NCBI GenBank assembly: GCA_945902805.1
Contig: CAMDMZ010000018.1
Location: 1 to 64,000 of the forward strand
Source of the DNA: Propionivibrio dicarboxylicus
GTDB lineage: Bacteria; Pseudomonadota; Gammaproteobacteria; Burkholderiales; Rhodocyclaceae
DNA length: 64,000 bases
Direction: 5' to 3'
The notes beneath the pieces are model-generated. The model had not been told where the DNA came from. It was given only the letters and a program-made list of their open reading frames with translations, and did not search any database. Position 1 is the stretch's first letter; the number at the start of each line of letters is the position of its first letter. Of this stretch, positions 53,445 through 62,148 are shown in pieces. The translations under genes were made by a program, and so were the position numbers.

Positions 53445-54393
53445 CAGCAACTGGGGTGGCAACGAAAGCGGTTGGGAGCGCAAAGTGCTCGAAAAGGTGG
53501 CGCTTGAGGGCATTAACGAGCAGCGACGCACGCGACGCTGGGGCATTTTCTTCAAATTGCTGGCGTTCACTTATCTTTTCATTGTCCTGGCCGTCGCGCT
53601 GGAATGGGGCGTGGGCGACAAGCACGGTGAAGGCAAGACGCACACAGCCCTGATCAATCTGGTCGGCGTTATCCAAGCCAAAGGTGACGCCAACGCCGAA
53701 GATATCAACAGCGCGTTGCAGGCCGCCTTTGATGACAAGGGCACGGCCGGCGTTGTCATGCGCATCAATAGCCCGGGTGGCAGCCCCGTGCAAGCTGGAA
53801 TGATCAATGACGAAATCCGTCGCCTACGCGCCAAGCACGCTGACATTCCGTTTTATGTGGTGGTTGAAGATGTCTGCGCCTCGGGTGGCTATTACGTGGC
53901 CGCCGCCGCCGACAAGATTTATGTCGACAAAGCCAGCATCGTTGGCTCGATTGGCGTCCTGATGGATGGTTTCGGATTCACCGGCTCGATGGAAAAGCTG
54001 GGCGTTGAGCGTCGCCTGCTGACCGCTGGCGAGAACAAGGGCTTTCTTGATCCCTTCTCGCCACAAAACGACAAACACAAGGAATTCGCGAAAACCATGT
54101 TGGGCGAGATTCACCAACAGTTCATTGACGTGGTGAAAAAGGGACGCGGCCAGCGTCTCAAGGAAACGCCGGAAATGTTTACCGGCCTGATGTGGAGCGG
54201 CGCCAAGAGCATCGAACTGGGTCTGACGGACGCCTACGGCTCGGTTGAATCAATCGCCCGCGATGTGATCAAGGCGGAAGAAATCCGTGACTACACGGTA
54301 AAGCAGAATTTCGCCGAGAAGTTTGCTAAACAGCTGGGCGCCAGCATGGGCGGCGGTGTGGCGAATGCCTTGACTGGAATGCGACTGCAATAA
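53437..54393 (+). CDS. sppA: Signal peptide peptidase SppA (S49 family)
   Basis: A 318-residue inner-membrane serine protease that degrades cleaved signal peptides. One membrane segment (about 35-56), then the S49 domain with nucleophile Ser149 (CASGGYYVAAAAD) and general base Lys201 (AGENKGFLDPF). It is the short SppA form. The GTG start at 53437 is chosen for GAGGAAGG upstream; it overlaps the Rieske gene by 8 bp. Confidence 0.92.
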   Translation: MADSNWGGNESGWERKVLEKVALEGINEQRRTRRWGIFFKLLAFTYLFIVLAVALEWGVGDKHGEGKTHTALINLVGVIQAKGDANAEDINSALQAAFDDKGTAGVVMRINSPGGSPVQAGMINDEIRRLRAKHADIPFYVVVEDVCASGGYYVAAAADKIYVDKASIVGSIGVLMDGFGFTGSMEKLGVERRLLTAGENKGFLDPFSPQNDKHKEFAKTMLGEIHQQFIDVVKKGRGQRLKETPEMFTGLMWSGAKSIELGLTDAYGSVESIARDVIKAEEIRDYTVKQNFAEKFAKQLGASMGGGVANALTGMRLQ

Positions 54394-54398
54394 TCGAG

Positions 54399-55169
54399 TC
54401 AACCTGGCGGCGCCAAACGCGCCGCCAGGTGCTCCAAACCTAGCGCAGGCAAGGCCGCACGGAGGCGTTCGGGATACGCCGACGCCTTCAGGATCAGCCT
54501 TCCGCTGCCTTGCGCGGAACAGCCCGCCAAGCGTTGCGTCTGGCGTGCGACGGCATCGGCTCCCTCGATCAGACTGGCTTTGCCAGCAATGAGCGGAAGC
54601 ATCACCGGCGCCAAGAAGCTGTAATGCGTACAACCCAGGACAATGCGGTCGGCGCCCCACGTCAGTAGTGTCGTGATTCTATGACGCACATCGGCAATCA
54701 ACTCAGGGTCGTCGAGATTCAAGCTCTCCACGCGCGTCGCCCAATCCGGGCACGATTCGACCCGCACCTCGACACCCTGGGCGTGATCAGCAATCAAACG
54801 CTGTAAACGGCCGCTGCGCGCAGTCGACGGCGTGACCAACACGCCAATCTTGCGCGTGATTGAATTCGCGGCCGCAGGCTTGATCCCCGGCTCGACACCA
54901 ACCACAGCAACACCCGGATGTGCATCACGCAAAGCTTGGACCGCCGCCGCTGTCGCCGTATTGCAGGCCACCACCAGCAGCGTGCATCCATCGGCAACCA
55001 GCTCATTGCCAATAGCCAGCACCCGCCGCTGGATGAAGAGATCATCCTTTTCACCATAAGGCACGTGTGCCGTGTCGGCGTAGTAAATGAAATCCGCACG
55101 CGGCAAAACGTCGGCCAAAGCCGCCAGTACAGACAAACCGCCGAGGCCGGAATCGAAAACCCCGATCAT
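54399..55169 (-). CDS. murI: Glutamate racemase
   Basis: Makes D-glutamate for peptidoglycan. A 256-residue cofactor-independent racemase with the two catalytic Cys in VACNTATAA (about 69-77) and LGCTHYSFL (about 179-187), and FDSGLGGLSV near the N-terminus. It starts immediately after the dispersed repeat at 55171-55196 and is convergent with sppA. Confidence 0.95.
   Translation of the reverse strand: MIGVFDSGLGGLSVLAALADVLPRADFIYYADTAHVPYGEKDDLFIQRRVLAIGNELVADGCTLLVVACNTATAAAVQALRDAHPGVAVVGVEPGIKPAAANSITRKIGVLVTPSTARSGRLQRLIADHAQGVEVRVESCPDWATRVESLNLDDPELIADVRHRITTLLTWGADRIVLGCTHYSFLAPVMLPLIAGKASLIEGADAVARQTQRLAGCSAQGSGRLILKASAYPERLRAALPALGLEHLAARLAPPG
54403..54429. terminator. Hairpin shared by sppA and murI ends
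   Basis: Perfect 11-bp stem CCTGGCGGCGC / GCGCCGCCAGG with a 5-nt loop, lying in the last codons of murI and just after sppA. There is no T run, so termination strength is uncertain. Confidence 0.55.
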
Positions 55170-55170
55170 A

Positions 55171-55196
55171 AAAAGTCGGCGCTGGTGGGACGGCGG
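55171..55196 (+). repeat. Dispersed 26-bp repeat, copy 11
   Basis: AAAAGTCGGCGCTGGTGGGA then CGGCGG, three mismatches. It fills the 40-bp gap between fumarase and murI, where the murI RBS would lie. Confidence 0.7.
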
Positions 55197-55209
55197 CTAC
55201 GCGGCAGGC

Positions 55210-56733
55210 TTACGCCACTTTGACCGGAATCTTGCCAATCTTCGCTTGCCACTCCTTCGGCCCGGTCTCATGTACCGAAGTACCGCTGGAATCGACCGCG
55301 ACGGTGACCGGCATGTCCTTCACATCAAACTCGTAAATGGCTTCCATACCGAGATCGGCGAAGCCGACGACCTTGGCGGTCTGGATGGCCTTGGCCACCA
55401 GGTAGGCGGCACCGCCGACGGCCATCAGGTAAGCCGACTGGTGCTTCTTGATCGCCTCGATGGCGGTGGGGCCGCGCTCGGCCTTGCCGACCATGGAAAT
55501 CAGGCCGGTCTGCGCCAGCATCATCTCGGTGAATTTGTCCATGCGGGTGGCGGTGGTCGGGCCGGCGGGGCCGACGGATTCGTCGCGTACCGGGTCGACC
55601 GGGCCGACGTAGTAGATCACGCGATTGGTGAAGTCGACCGGCAGCTTTTCGCCTTTCGCCAGCATGTCCTGGATACGCTTGTGCGCGGCGTCGCGGCCGG
55701 TGAGCATCTTGCCGTTGAGGAGTAAGGTTTGACCGGGCTTCCACGCGGCGACCTCGGCGGGCGTCAGCGTATCAAGATTGACGCGCGTGGATTTCTCGGT
55801 GTCCGGTGCCCAGGCCACTTTGGGCCAATCAGACAGTGACGGCGGTTCCAGCTTGGCCGGGCCGCTGCCATCGAGATGAAAGTGGGCGTGGCGGGTTGCA
55901 GCACAATTGGGGATCATCGCCACTGGCAGGCTGGCGGCGTGGGTCGGGTAGTCCATGATCTTGACGTCAAGCACCGTGGTCAGGCCGCCGAGGCCTTGGG
56001 CGCCGATGCCGAGCGCATTAACCTTCTCGTAGAGTTCAAGGCGCAGTTCCTCGATCCGATTGCTCGGACCGCGCGCAATCAGCTCGTCGATATCCACCGG
56101 CGCCATCAGCGATTCCTTGGCCAGCAGCATCGCCTTCTCGGGCGTCCCGCCGATGCCGATACCGAGGATGCCCGGCGGGCACCAGCCGGCACCCATGGTC
56201 GGCACGGTTTTCAGCACCCAGTCCACGATCGAATCGGAAGGATTCAGCGCATAGAACTTCGACTTGTTTTCCGAACCGCCCCCCTTTGCGGCGCAGATCA
56301 CTTCGACATGATCGCCTTCGACCATTTCGTAGTGGATCACCGCCGGCGTGTTGTCCTTGCTGTTAGTGCGTTTGCCGGCCGGGTCCAACAGCACCGAGGC
56401 GCGCAGCTTGTTGTCCGGATTCATGTAGGCGCGACGCACGCCCTCATCGACCATTTCCTGAATCGTCAGCTTGGCATCCCATTTGGCGTTCATGCCAATC
56501 TTGAGAAAGACCACCGCAATTCCGGTGTCCTGGCAAATCGGGCGCTTGCCTTCGGCACACATACGGCTATTGGTCAGGATCTGGGCAATCGCATCTTTGG
56601 CCGCCGCCGATTCCTCGCGTTCGTAGGCGCGACCCAGCGCCTGAATGTAGTCGAGCGGATGGTAATAGCTGATGAACTGAAAGGCGTCGGCAATGGACTG
56701 GATGAAGTCATCCTGGCGGATCGGGGCGGACAT
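55210..56733 (-). CDS. Fumarate hydratase, class I [4Fe-4S]
   Basis: Interconverts fumarate and malate. A 507-residue iron-sulfur fumarase (FumA/FumB type) with N-terminal alpha domain cluster Cys (ICQDTG near 105, GWCPPGILGIGIGG, IPNCAATRHAHFHL) and C-terminal beta domain (GRDAAHKRI, YYVGPVDP, GPTTATRMD). O2-sensitive class I enzymes suit a facultative anaerobe. It ends 14 bp before the next minus-strand gene's relation is upstream (UPF0114 starts at 57275), so the two may be co-transcribed. Confidence 0.95.
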   Translation of the reverse strand: MSAPIRQDDFIQSIADAFQFISYYHPLDYIQALGRAYEREESAAAKDAIAQILTNSRMCAEGKRPICQDTGIAVVFLKIGMNAKWDAKLTIQEMVDEGVRRAYMNPDNKLRASVLLDPAGKRTNSKDNTPAVIHYEMVEGDHVEVICAAKGGGSENKSKFYALNPSDSIVDWVLKTVPTMGAGWCPPGILGIGIGGTPEKAMLLAKESLMAPVDIDELIARGPSNRIEELRLELYEKVNALGIGAQGLGGLTTVLDVKIMDYPTHAASLPVAMIPNCAATRHAHFHLDGSGPAKLEPPSLSDWPKVAWAPDTEKSTRVNLDTLTPAEVAAWKPGQTLLLNGKMLTGRDAAHKRIQDMLAKGEKLPVDFTNRVIYYVGPVDPVRDESVGPAGPTTATRMDKFTEMMLAQTGLISMVGKAERGPTAIEAIKKHQSAYLMAVGGAAYLVAKAIQTAKVVGFADLGMEAIYEFDVKDMPVTVAVDSSGTSVHETGPKEWQAKIGKIPVKVA

Positions 56734-56747
56734 GGCGGTCTCCGAAT

Positions 56748-57275
56748 TTAGTGTTTCGTATGGCTACTGATAGTCAGCGTCTGCATCATGATCTTGTCGG
56801 TCCAGGCGATCGCCAGTGCCGACACAAGAAACGAGGCGTGAATGGCGATCTGGGCGATTACCACGCGGTCCTCCACCTGCGACGCGTTGATGAAAGTACG
56901 CAGCAAATGGATTGAGGAAATACTGATCAGCGCCACGGCCAACTTGACCTTGAGTACGCCGGCATTGACATGCGACAGCCATTCCGGCTGATCCGGGTTA
57001 CCGTCCAGATCGAGCTTGGACACAAAGGTCTCGTAACCGCCGATGATGACCATGATCAGCAGGTTGGCGATCATGACCACGTCGATCAGGCCGAGAACGA
57101 TCAGCATGACCTCGTTTTCGGTCAGGCTGCCGGCTTTTGTCACCAGATGCGCCAGTTCGTGCATGAAGTGATACACGTATACGCCTTGCGCAGCGATCAA
57201 CCCAACATACAGCGGGGCCTGCAACCAGCGGCTCCAGAAAATCAAGGCTTCAAGGGGTTTGGTAATTGAGTTCAT
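56748..57275 (-). CDS. UPF0114-family membrane protein (YqhA-like)
   Basis: A 175-residue inner-membrane protein with three or four predicted helices (about 17-34, 50-75, 105-125, 135-155). Family TIGR00645/UPF0114; function unknown. The start at 57275 (MNSITKPLEALIFW) is preferred over one at 57320 because family members begin so. It lies 14 bp upstream of the fumarase gene on the same strand. Confidence 0.82.
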   Translation of the reverse strand: MNSITKPLEALIFWSRWLQAPLYVGLIAAQGVYVYHFMHELAHLVTKAGSLTENEVMLIVLGLIDVVMIANLLIMVIIGGYETFVSKLDLDGNPDQPEWLSHVNAGVLKVKLAVALISISSIHLLRTFINASQVEDRVVIAQIAIHASFLVSALAIAWTDKIMMQTLTISSHTKH

Positions 57276-57409
57276 AGCGACCAATTTGTGAGGGATAGCT
57301 TTGATTTTACGGTATCCCAAGAACCAGAACGGCCATGTATTAGCTTTCCACGATTCACTTTCGCGGACGGGCGGCGTAATCTACGCGGCAAACTAAAGGA
57401 GGAGGACAC

Positions 57410-57994
57410 ATGTTCCAGGTTCGAATACACGGCCGTGGAGGCCAGGGTGTTGTTACCGCAGCCGAGATGCTTTCGATTGCGGCGTTTGAAGAGGGTCGCC
57501 ACGCACAGGCCTTTCCAAGTTTCGGCTCGGAGCGTACCGGGGCACCAGTGGTTGCTTTCTGCCGCATCGCCGACAAGGAAATTCGTCTGCGCGAGCCGAT
57601 CATGGAGCCCGACGCATTGATCATTCAGGACCCGACCCTGCTGCATCAGGTCGATGTCTTTGCTGGCCTGAAGAAGGACGGCTACATCCTGATCAATACC
57701 AATAAGACCTTCGAGCAACTGGGGCTGAGCGACTTTCTGCGCGACTGGCATCCGGAACGGCTGTGCACGGTATCGGCGACAGAACTCGGCATGAAGCATG
57801 TCGGGCGCCCGATGCCAAACGTGCCGCTGCTCGGTGGCTTCGCCGCCGTCTCCGGAATCATCAAGCTCGAATCCGTGAACAAAGCCATCCGCGACAAGTT
57901 CTCGGGCAAGATCGCCGAAGGCAATATTGCGGGTGCGGCCGAGGCATTCAAAATTGTCCGCGCCGAAATGAAGGAGGCCTTGAGTCATGCTTAA
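57410..57994 (+). CDS. 2-oxoacid:acceptor oxidoreductase, gamma subunit
   Basis: A 194-residue gamma subunit of a pyruvate/2-oxoacid ferredoxin oxidoreductase (FQVRIHGRGGQGVVTAAEML at the N-terminus). First of four genes (gamma, alpha, beta, flavoprotein) with overlaps or tight spacing. The complex oxidatively decarboxylates a 2-oxoacid to the acyl-CoA. The substrate cannot be read; pyruvate, or an aromatic 2-oxoacid such as phenylglyoxylate, are possible. RBS AAAGGAGGA. Confidence 0.9.
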   Translation: MFQVRIHGRGGQGVVTAAEMLSIAAFEEGRHAQAFPSFGSERTGAPVVAFCRIADKEIRLREPIMEPDALIIQDPTLLHQVDVFAGLKKDGYILINTNKTFEQLGLSDFLRDWHPERLCTVSATELGMKHVGRPMPNVPLLGGFAAVSGIIKLESVNKAIRDKFSGKIAEGNIAGAAEAFKIVRAEMKEALSHA

Positions 57995-59240
57995 GCAATG
58001 TGAAGGTTCACATGCCGTCGCCGAAGCCGTGGCCATGTGCCGGCCTGAAGTGATTTGCGCCTACCCGATCTCGCCGCAAACCCATATCGTCGAGGGTATT
58101 GGCGAAATGGTGAAGTCGGGCGAGTTGAAGAACTGCGAATTCATCAACGTTGAATCGGAATTTGCCGCCATGTCGGTAGCCATCGGTGCTTCGGCTGGTG
58201 GCGCCCGCTCCTACACCGCCACCGCTTCGCAGGGTTTGTTGTTTATGGTCGAGGCGGTCTATAACGCCTCCGGCCTTGGCCTCCCGATCGTGATGACGGT
58301 GGCCAACCGCGCCATCGGCGCGCCGATCAATATCTGGAACGACCACTCGGATTCGCTATCGCAGCGCGACTGCGGCTGGATTCAGCTCTTCGCCGAAACC
58401 AATCAGGAAGCACTCGACCTGCATATCCAGGCTTTTAAACTGGCCGAAGAACTCTCGCTGCCAGTGATGGTCTGTATGGACGGCTTTATTCTGACTCACG
58501 CCTACGAGCGAGTAGATATGCCGACGCAAGAACAGGTCGATGCCTATCTGCCCCCTTACGAGCCACGCCAAGTGCTCGACCCGGCCGAGCCGGTATCGAT
58601 TGGCGCCATGGTCGGGCCGGAGGCATTCATGGAGGTGCGCTATCTCGCCCACGCCAAACAGATGCAGGCATTGGAACGCATCCCGCAACTGGCGGAAGAA
58701 TTCAAAGTCTGCTTCGGCCGCGATAGCGGTGGATTGACGCACACCTACATGACCGACGACGCCGAAACCATCATCATTGCCATGGGTTCGGTGCTCGGCA
58801 CGATCAAAGATACGGTGGATGTTATGCGTGAGGCGGGGCACAAGATTGGTGTGCTCGGCATCACCAGTTACCGTCCCTTTCCGCTGGCGGCAGTACGCGA
58901 AGCATTGAAGAACTGCAAGCGCTTCGTCGTGCTTGAAAAAAGCCTCGCCGTCGGTATCGGTGGCATCGTGGCGACCGACGTGCGCATGGCCGTAACCGGC
59001 ATGGGCCTCAAGGGCTACACCGTCGTTGCCGGCCTGGGTGGCCGCGCTATCACCATGAAATCACTGACCGCGATGCTGGAAAAAGCCGGCCGCGACGAAC
59101 TGGACTTGGTAACCTTCCTCGATCTTGACTGGAAGGTGGTCAACAAGCAGCTCGCCCGCGAGAAAGAGGTTCGTCGTTCCGGCCCTGCAGCGGAAGCGAT
59201 GCTGCGTGATATTGGCGCGGTTGCCGCGCGCAACTACTAA
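57987..59240 (+). CDS. 2-oxoacid:acceptor oxidoreductase, alpha subunit
   Basis: A 417-residue alpha subunit: pyrimidine-binding domain (about 1-230; YPISPQTHIVE, then the TASQGLLFMVEA block) and the transketolase-like domain II (about 250-360). It overlaps the gamma gene by 8 bp. With the beta subunit it forms the TPP-dependent core. Confidence 0.92.
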   Translation: MLKQCEGSHAVAEAVAMCRPEVICAYPISPQTHIVEGIGEMVKSGELKNCEFINVESEFAAMSVAIGASAGGARSYTATASQGLLFMVEAVYNASGLGLPIVMTVANRAIGAPINIWNDHSDSLSQRDCGWIQLFAETNQEALDLHIQAFKLAEELSLPVMVCMDGFILTHAYERVDMPTQEQVDAYLPPYEPRQVLDPAEPVSIGAMVGPEAFMEVRYLAHAKQMQALERIPQLAEEFKVCFGRDSGGLTHTYMTDDAETIIIAMGSVLGTIKDTVDVMREAGHKIGVLGITSYRPFPLAAVREALKNCKRFVVLEKSLAVGIGGIVATDVRMAVTGMGLKGYTVVAGLGGRAITMKSLTAMLEKAGRDELDLVTFLDLDWKVVNKQLAREKEVRRSGPAAEAMLRDIGAVAARNY

Positions 59241-59256
59241 CCCAAGGAACCTGACC

Positions 59257-60261
59257 ATGAGCGAACTACAAACCGTCAGCTTCTACCAGACCGGTACCTT
59301 CACCGTCGGCAATCGCTTGCTCAAGCAAGAAGAGCGAAGCGTGCAGGCCAATATGCAGCGCACCAACTCGCTGAATTCCGGCCATCGCGCCTGCCAGGGC
59401 TGTGGCGAAGCGCTCGGGGCCCGCTACGCCATCGACGCGGCGATGAACGCATCCAACCGCCAATTGATTGCGGCCAACGCCACCGGCTGTCTCGAAGTCT
59501 TTTCGACACCCTACCCCGAAACATCGTGGCAAATTCCGTGGATTCACTCGCTGTTTGGCAACGCTGCGGCGGTCGCCACCGGCCTCGCTGCGGCAATGAA
59601 GGTCAAGGGCAAGAGCGATGTCCGCGTCGTTGCCCAGGGCGGTGATGGCGGCACCACCGATATTGGCTTTGGTTGCCTCTCGGGTATGTTCGAGCGCAAC
59701 GATGACGTGCTCTACATCTGCTACGACAACGAGGCCTACATGAATACCGGCGTGCAGCGCAGTTCGGCGACGCCGGGCGCCGCGCGCACAGCGACCACCA
59801 TGCCGGTCGGCGAACGTCCGGGTAACTCTTTCGGCCAAGGCAAATTTCTGCCCGCCATCGCCATGGCCCATGAGATTCCTTACGTTGCCACCGCGACCGT
59901 GGCGGATTTGCGCGACCTCGAAGCCAAGGTGGTTAGGGCCATGAGCTTTCGCGGCGCGCGCTACATTCACATCCTGGTGCCCTGCCCGCTTGGCTGGGGT
60001 TCCGCGTCCAATGACACGATTCGCCTGGCCCGTCTAGCCAAGGAAACCGGCTTGTTCCCGGTCTTCGAGGCCGAGTACGGCGAAATTAAGTCGGCGCTGG
60101 CGATACGGCGACCCTTGCCCGTTGAAGACTACCTGCGGCCTCAGAAACGCTTTGCCCACCTGTTTGGCAAGAACCTGGCGGTGGACACCATCGCCCGCAT
60201 CCAGGCCAAGGCCGACAAGAACATTCGCAAATATGGATTGCTGGCGAAGGAGGCCGTGTGA
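59257..60261 (+). CDS. 2-oxoacid:acceptor oxidoreductase, beta subunit (TPP-binding)
   Basis: A 334-residue beta subunit with a Cys pair CQGCGEALGARYAID near residue 46, the CLEVF segment, and the TPP/Mg motif GGDGGTTDIGFGCLSG (about 128-143) ending in YDNEAYMNTGVQRS. The start at 59257 is just after the alpha stop. A segment IKSALAIRRP near 60087 resembles the peptide encoded by the dispersed repeat, but the DNA match is weak. Confidence 0.92.
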   Translation: MSELQTVSFYQTGTFTVGNRLLKQEERSVQANMQRTNSLNSGHRACQGCGEALGARYAIDAAMNASNRQLIAANATGCLEVFSTPYPETSWQIPWIHSLFGNAAAVATGLAAAMKVKGKSDVRVVAQGGDGGTTDIGFGCLSGMFERNDDVLYICYDNEAYMNTGVQRSSATPGAARTATTMPVGERPGNSFGQGKFLPAIAMAHEIPYVATATVADLRDLEAKVVRAMSFRGARYIHILVPCPLGWGSASNDTIRLARLAKETGLFPVFEAEYGEIKSALAIRRPLPVEDYLRPQKRFAHLFGKNLAVDTIARIQAKADKNIRKYGLLAKEAV

Positions 60262-61883
60262 TGGACAAACCTTTTGCAATTACCCTCAACCCCGGTTCGT
60301 CGCTGGCCAATCACACCGGTTCGTGGCGCACCATGCGCCCGATCTATCTGGATCGTCTGCCACCGTGCAACAACCAGTGTCCGGCCGGTGAAGACATCCA
60401 GGGCTGGCTGTTCCACGCCGAATCGGGCAATTATGAAAAAGCCTGGCGTCACCTGACGCGCGAAAACCCCTTCCCCGCCATCATGGGCCGCGTCTGTTAT
60501 CACACCTGTGAATCGGCCTGCAACCGTGGCAAACTCGATGAAGCCGTCGGCATCAACTCGGTCGAACGTTTCCTTGGTGACGAGGCCATCAAGCGTGGCT
60601 GGAAATTTGCGCCGCAAGAAACCGAGAGCGGCAAGAAGGTGCTGATCGTCGGCGCGGGTCCCTCGGGGATGTCGGCCGCCTACCACCTGCGCCGGATGGG
60701 CCATGCCGTAACCGTCATGGACGCCGGACCGTATCTCGGCGGCATGATGCGCTTCGGCATTCCCAAGTACCGCTTGCCGCGTGAAGTGCTGGATGCCGAA
60801 ATGCAGCGCATCATCGATATTGGCGTCACCGTCCAGCTCAACAGCAAGGTCGACAGCGTTCTCGACAGCATGCAAGCGGGTGGCTTCGATGCGGCTTTCC
60901 TGGCCGTCGGTGCCCACATCGGCAAACGCGCCGCGATTCCTTCCGGTGATGCCGCCAAGATTGTCGATGCCATTTCCGTGCTGCGGTCGATGGAAGGTGA
61001 AGACAAGCCAATGCTGGGTCGCCGCGTCGTCGTGTATGGCGGTGGCAATACCGCTATTGACGTCGCTCGCACCGCCAAGCGCATGGGCGCCGAGCCGATC
61101 ATCGTTTATCGCCGTACCCGCGACAAAGCGCCGGCCCACGATTTCGAGATCGAAGAAGCCCTGCAGGAAGGCGTGATGGTCAAGTGGCTCTCGACAATCA
61201 AACAGGCAGGCGATAGTTCCATCACCATCGAAAAGATGGCGCTGGACGATGATGGCTTCCCGCAACCGACCGGCGAATTCGAAACCCTGGAAGCCGACTC
61301 CGTAGTGCTCGCACTGGGTCAGGATGTCGACCTCGGCTTGTTGAACGATGTGCCCGGGCTTGGAGTCAAGGATGGCGTGGTCGAGGTTGGCCTCAACATG
61401 ATGACCGGTCACCCCGGTATTTTCGCCGGTGGCGACATGGTGCCTGATCGACGCAATGTCACGGTGGCGATTGGTCACGGCAAGAAGGCGGCCAAGAACA
61501 TCGACGTCTGGCTTCGCGGCGAAAGTGTCCACCCGGAACCCAAGCACGATCTGGCCTTGTTCGAGCGCCTCAACACGTGGTATTACTCGGACGCCCCGAA
61601 AACCGTGCGGCCGACGCTGGACATCATTCGTCGCCAATCGACCTTTGAAGAAGTCCAGGGCGGCTTGAATGAAACCAACGCCTTGTTCGAGGCCCGTCGC
61701 TGCCTCTCCTGCGGCAATTGTTTCGAATGCGATAACTGTTACGGGGTCTGCCCCGATAACGCGGTGATCAAGCTCGGGCCGGGCAAACGGTTCAAGTTCA
61801 ATTACGATTACTGCAAGGGTTGTGGCATGTGCGTCTCGGAATGTCCGTGCGGCGCCATCAAGATGGTTCCCGAGGAAAACTAA
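60261..61883 (+). CDS. GltD-like NAD(P)H flavoprotein fused to a C-terminal 2[4Fe-4S] ferredoxin domain
   Basis: A 540-residue protein: N-terminal Fe-S helical domain (PCNNQCPAGEDIQGW), FAD Rossmann fold (VGAGPSGMSAAYHL, about 130-145), NAD(P)-binding fold (VVYGGGNTAIDVARTAKRMG, about 255-275), and a C-terminal ferredoxin domain with two cluster motifs (CNCF-type CGNCFECDNCYGVCP, and CKGCGMCVSECPCG). It overlaps the beta gene. It would act as delta subunit and as NAD(P) oxidoreductase in one polypeptide, letting the complex reduce NAD(P). Confidence 0.88.
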   Translation: MDKPFAITLNPGSSLANHTGSWRTMRPIYLDRLPPCNNQCPAGEDIQGWLFHAESGNYEKAWRHLTRENPFPAIMGRVCYHTCESACNRGKLDEAVGINSVERFLGDEAIKRGWKFAPQETESGKKVLIVGAGPSGMSAAYHLRRMGHAVTVMDAGPYLGGMMRFGIPKYRLPREVLDAEMQRIIDIGVTVQLNSKVDSVLDSMQAGGFDAAFLAVGAHIGKRAAIPSGDAAKIVDAISVLRSMEGEDKPMLGRRVVVYGGGNTAIDVARTAKRMGAEPIIVYRRTRDKAPAHDFEIEEALQEGVMVKWLSTIKQAGDSSITIEKMALDDDGFPQPTGEFETLEADSVVLALGQDVDLGLLNDVPGLGVKDGVVEVGLNMMTGHPGIFAGGDMVPDRRNVTVAIGHGKKAAKNIDVWLRGESVHPEPKHDLALFERLNTWYYSDAPKTVRPTLDIIRRQSTFEEVQGGLNETNALFEARRCLSCGNCFECDNCYGVCPDNAVIKLGPGKRFKFNYDYCKGCGMCVSECPCGAIKMVPEEN

Positions 61884-61909
61884 GAAAGTCGGTGCTGGTG
61901 GGACGGCGT
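61884..61909 (+). repeat. Dispersed 26-bp repeat, copy 12
   Basis: GAAAGTCGGTGCTGGTGGGA then CGGCGT, directly after the flavoprotein stop codon. The remaining intergenic DNA to 62148 shows no gene. Confidence 0.75.
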
Positions 61910-62148
61910 ACCCGTTCCTTCAGCACCCCCTGCTTTTGCCTGCGTGTTTGCAGGTTCCCTCCATGCAAAATTCGTGCGCCGAGCGTTAGCCATGGCGCGC
62001 GTTTCGTCCAAGAATTCAAAACCACAAAATTCTTGTGGGCTTTATTGACCCGCATCATATTTCTTAGTGTAAATTTACCTCTAACATGAACTATTGACCC
62101 CGGAACGAATATTAGAAAGGGGTGATGGACGACTAAGGGGGCACCACG

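Noticed and set aside
60087-60112. A thirteenth copy of the dispersed repeat inside the beta subunit gene
   Set aside because: Too many mismatches in the GCGGGACGG half; can be explained as ordinary coding sequence.
60141-61637. 498-codon open frame on the minus strand
   Set aside because: Antisense to the GltD-like flavoprotein with intact FAD and Fe-S motifs.
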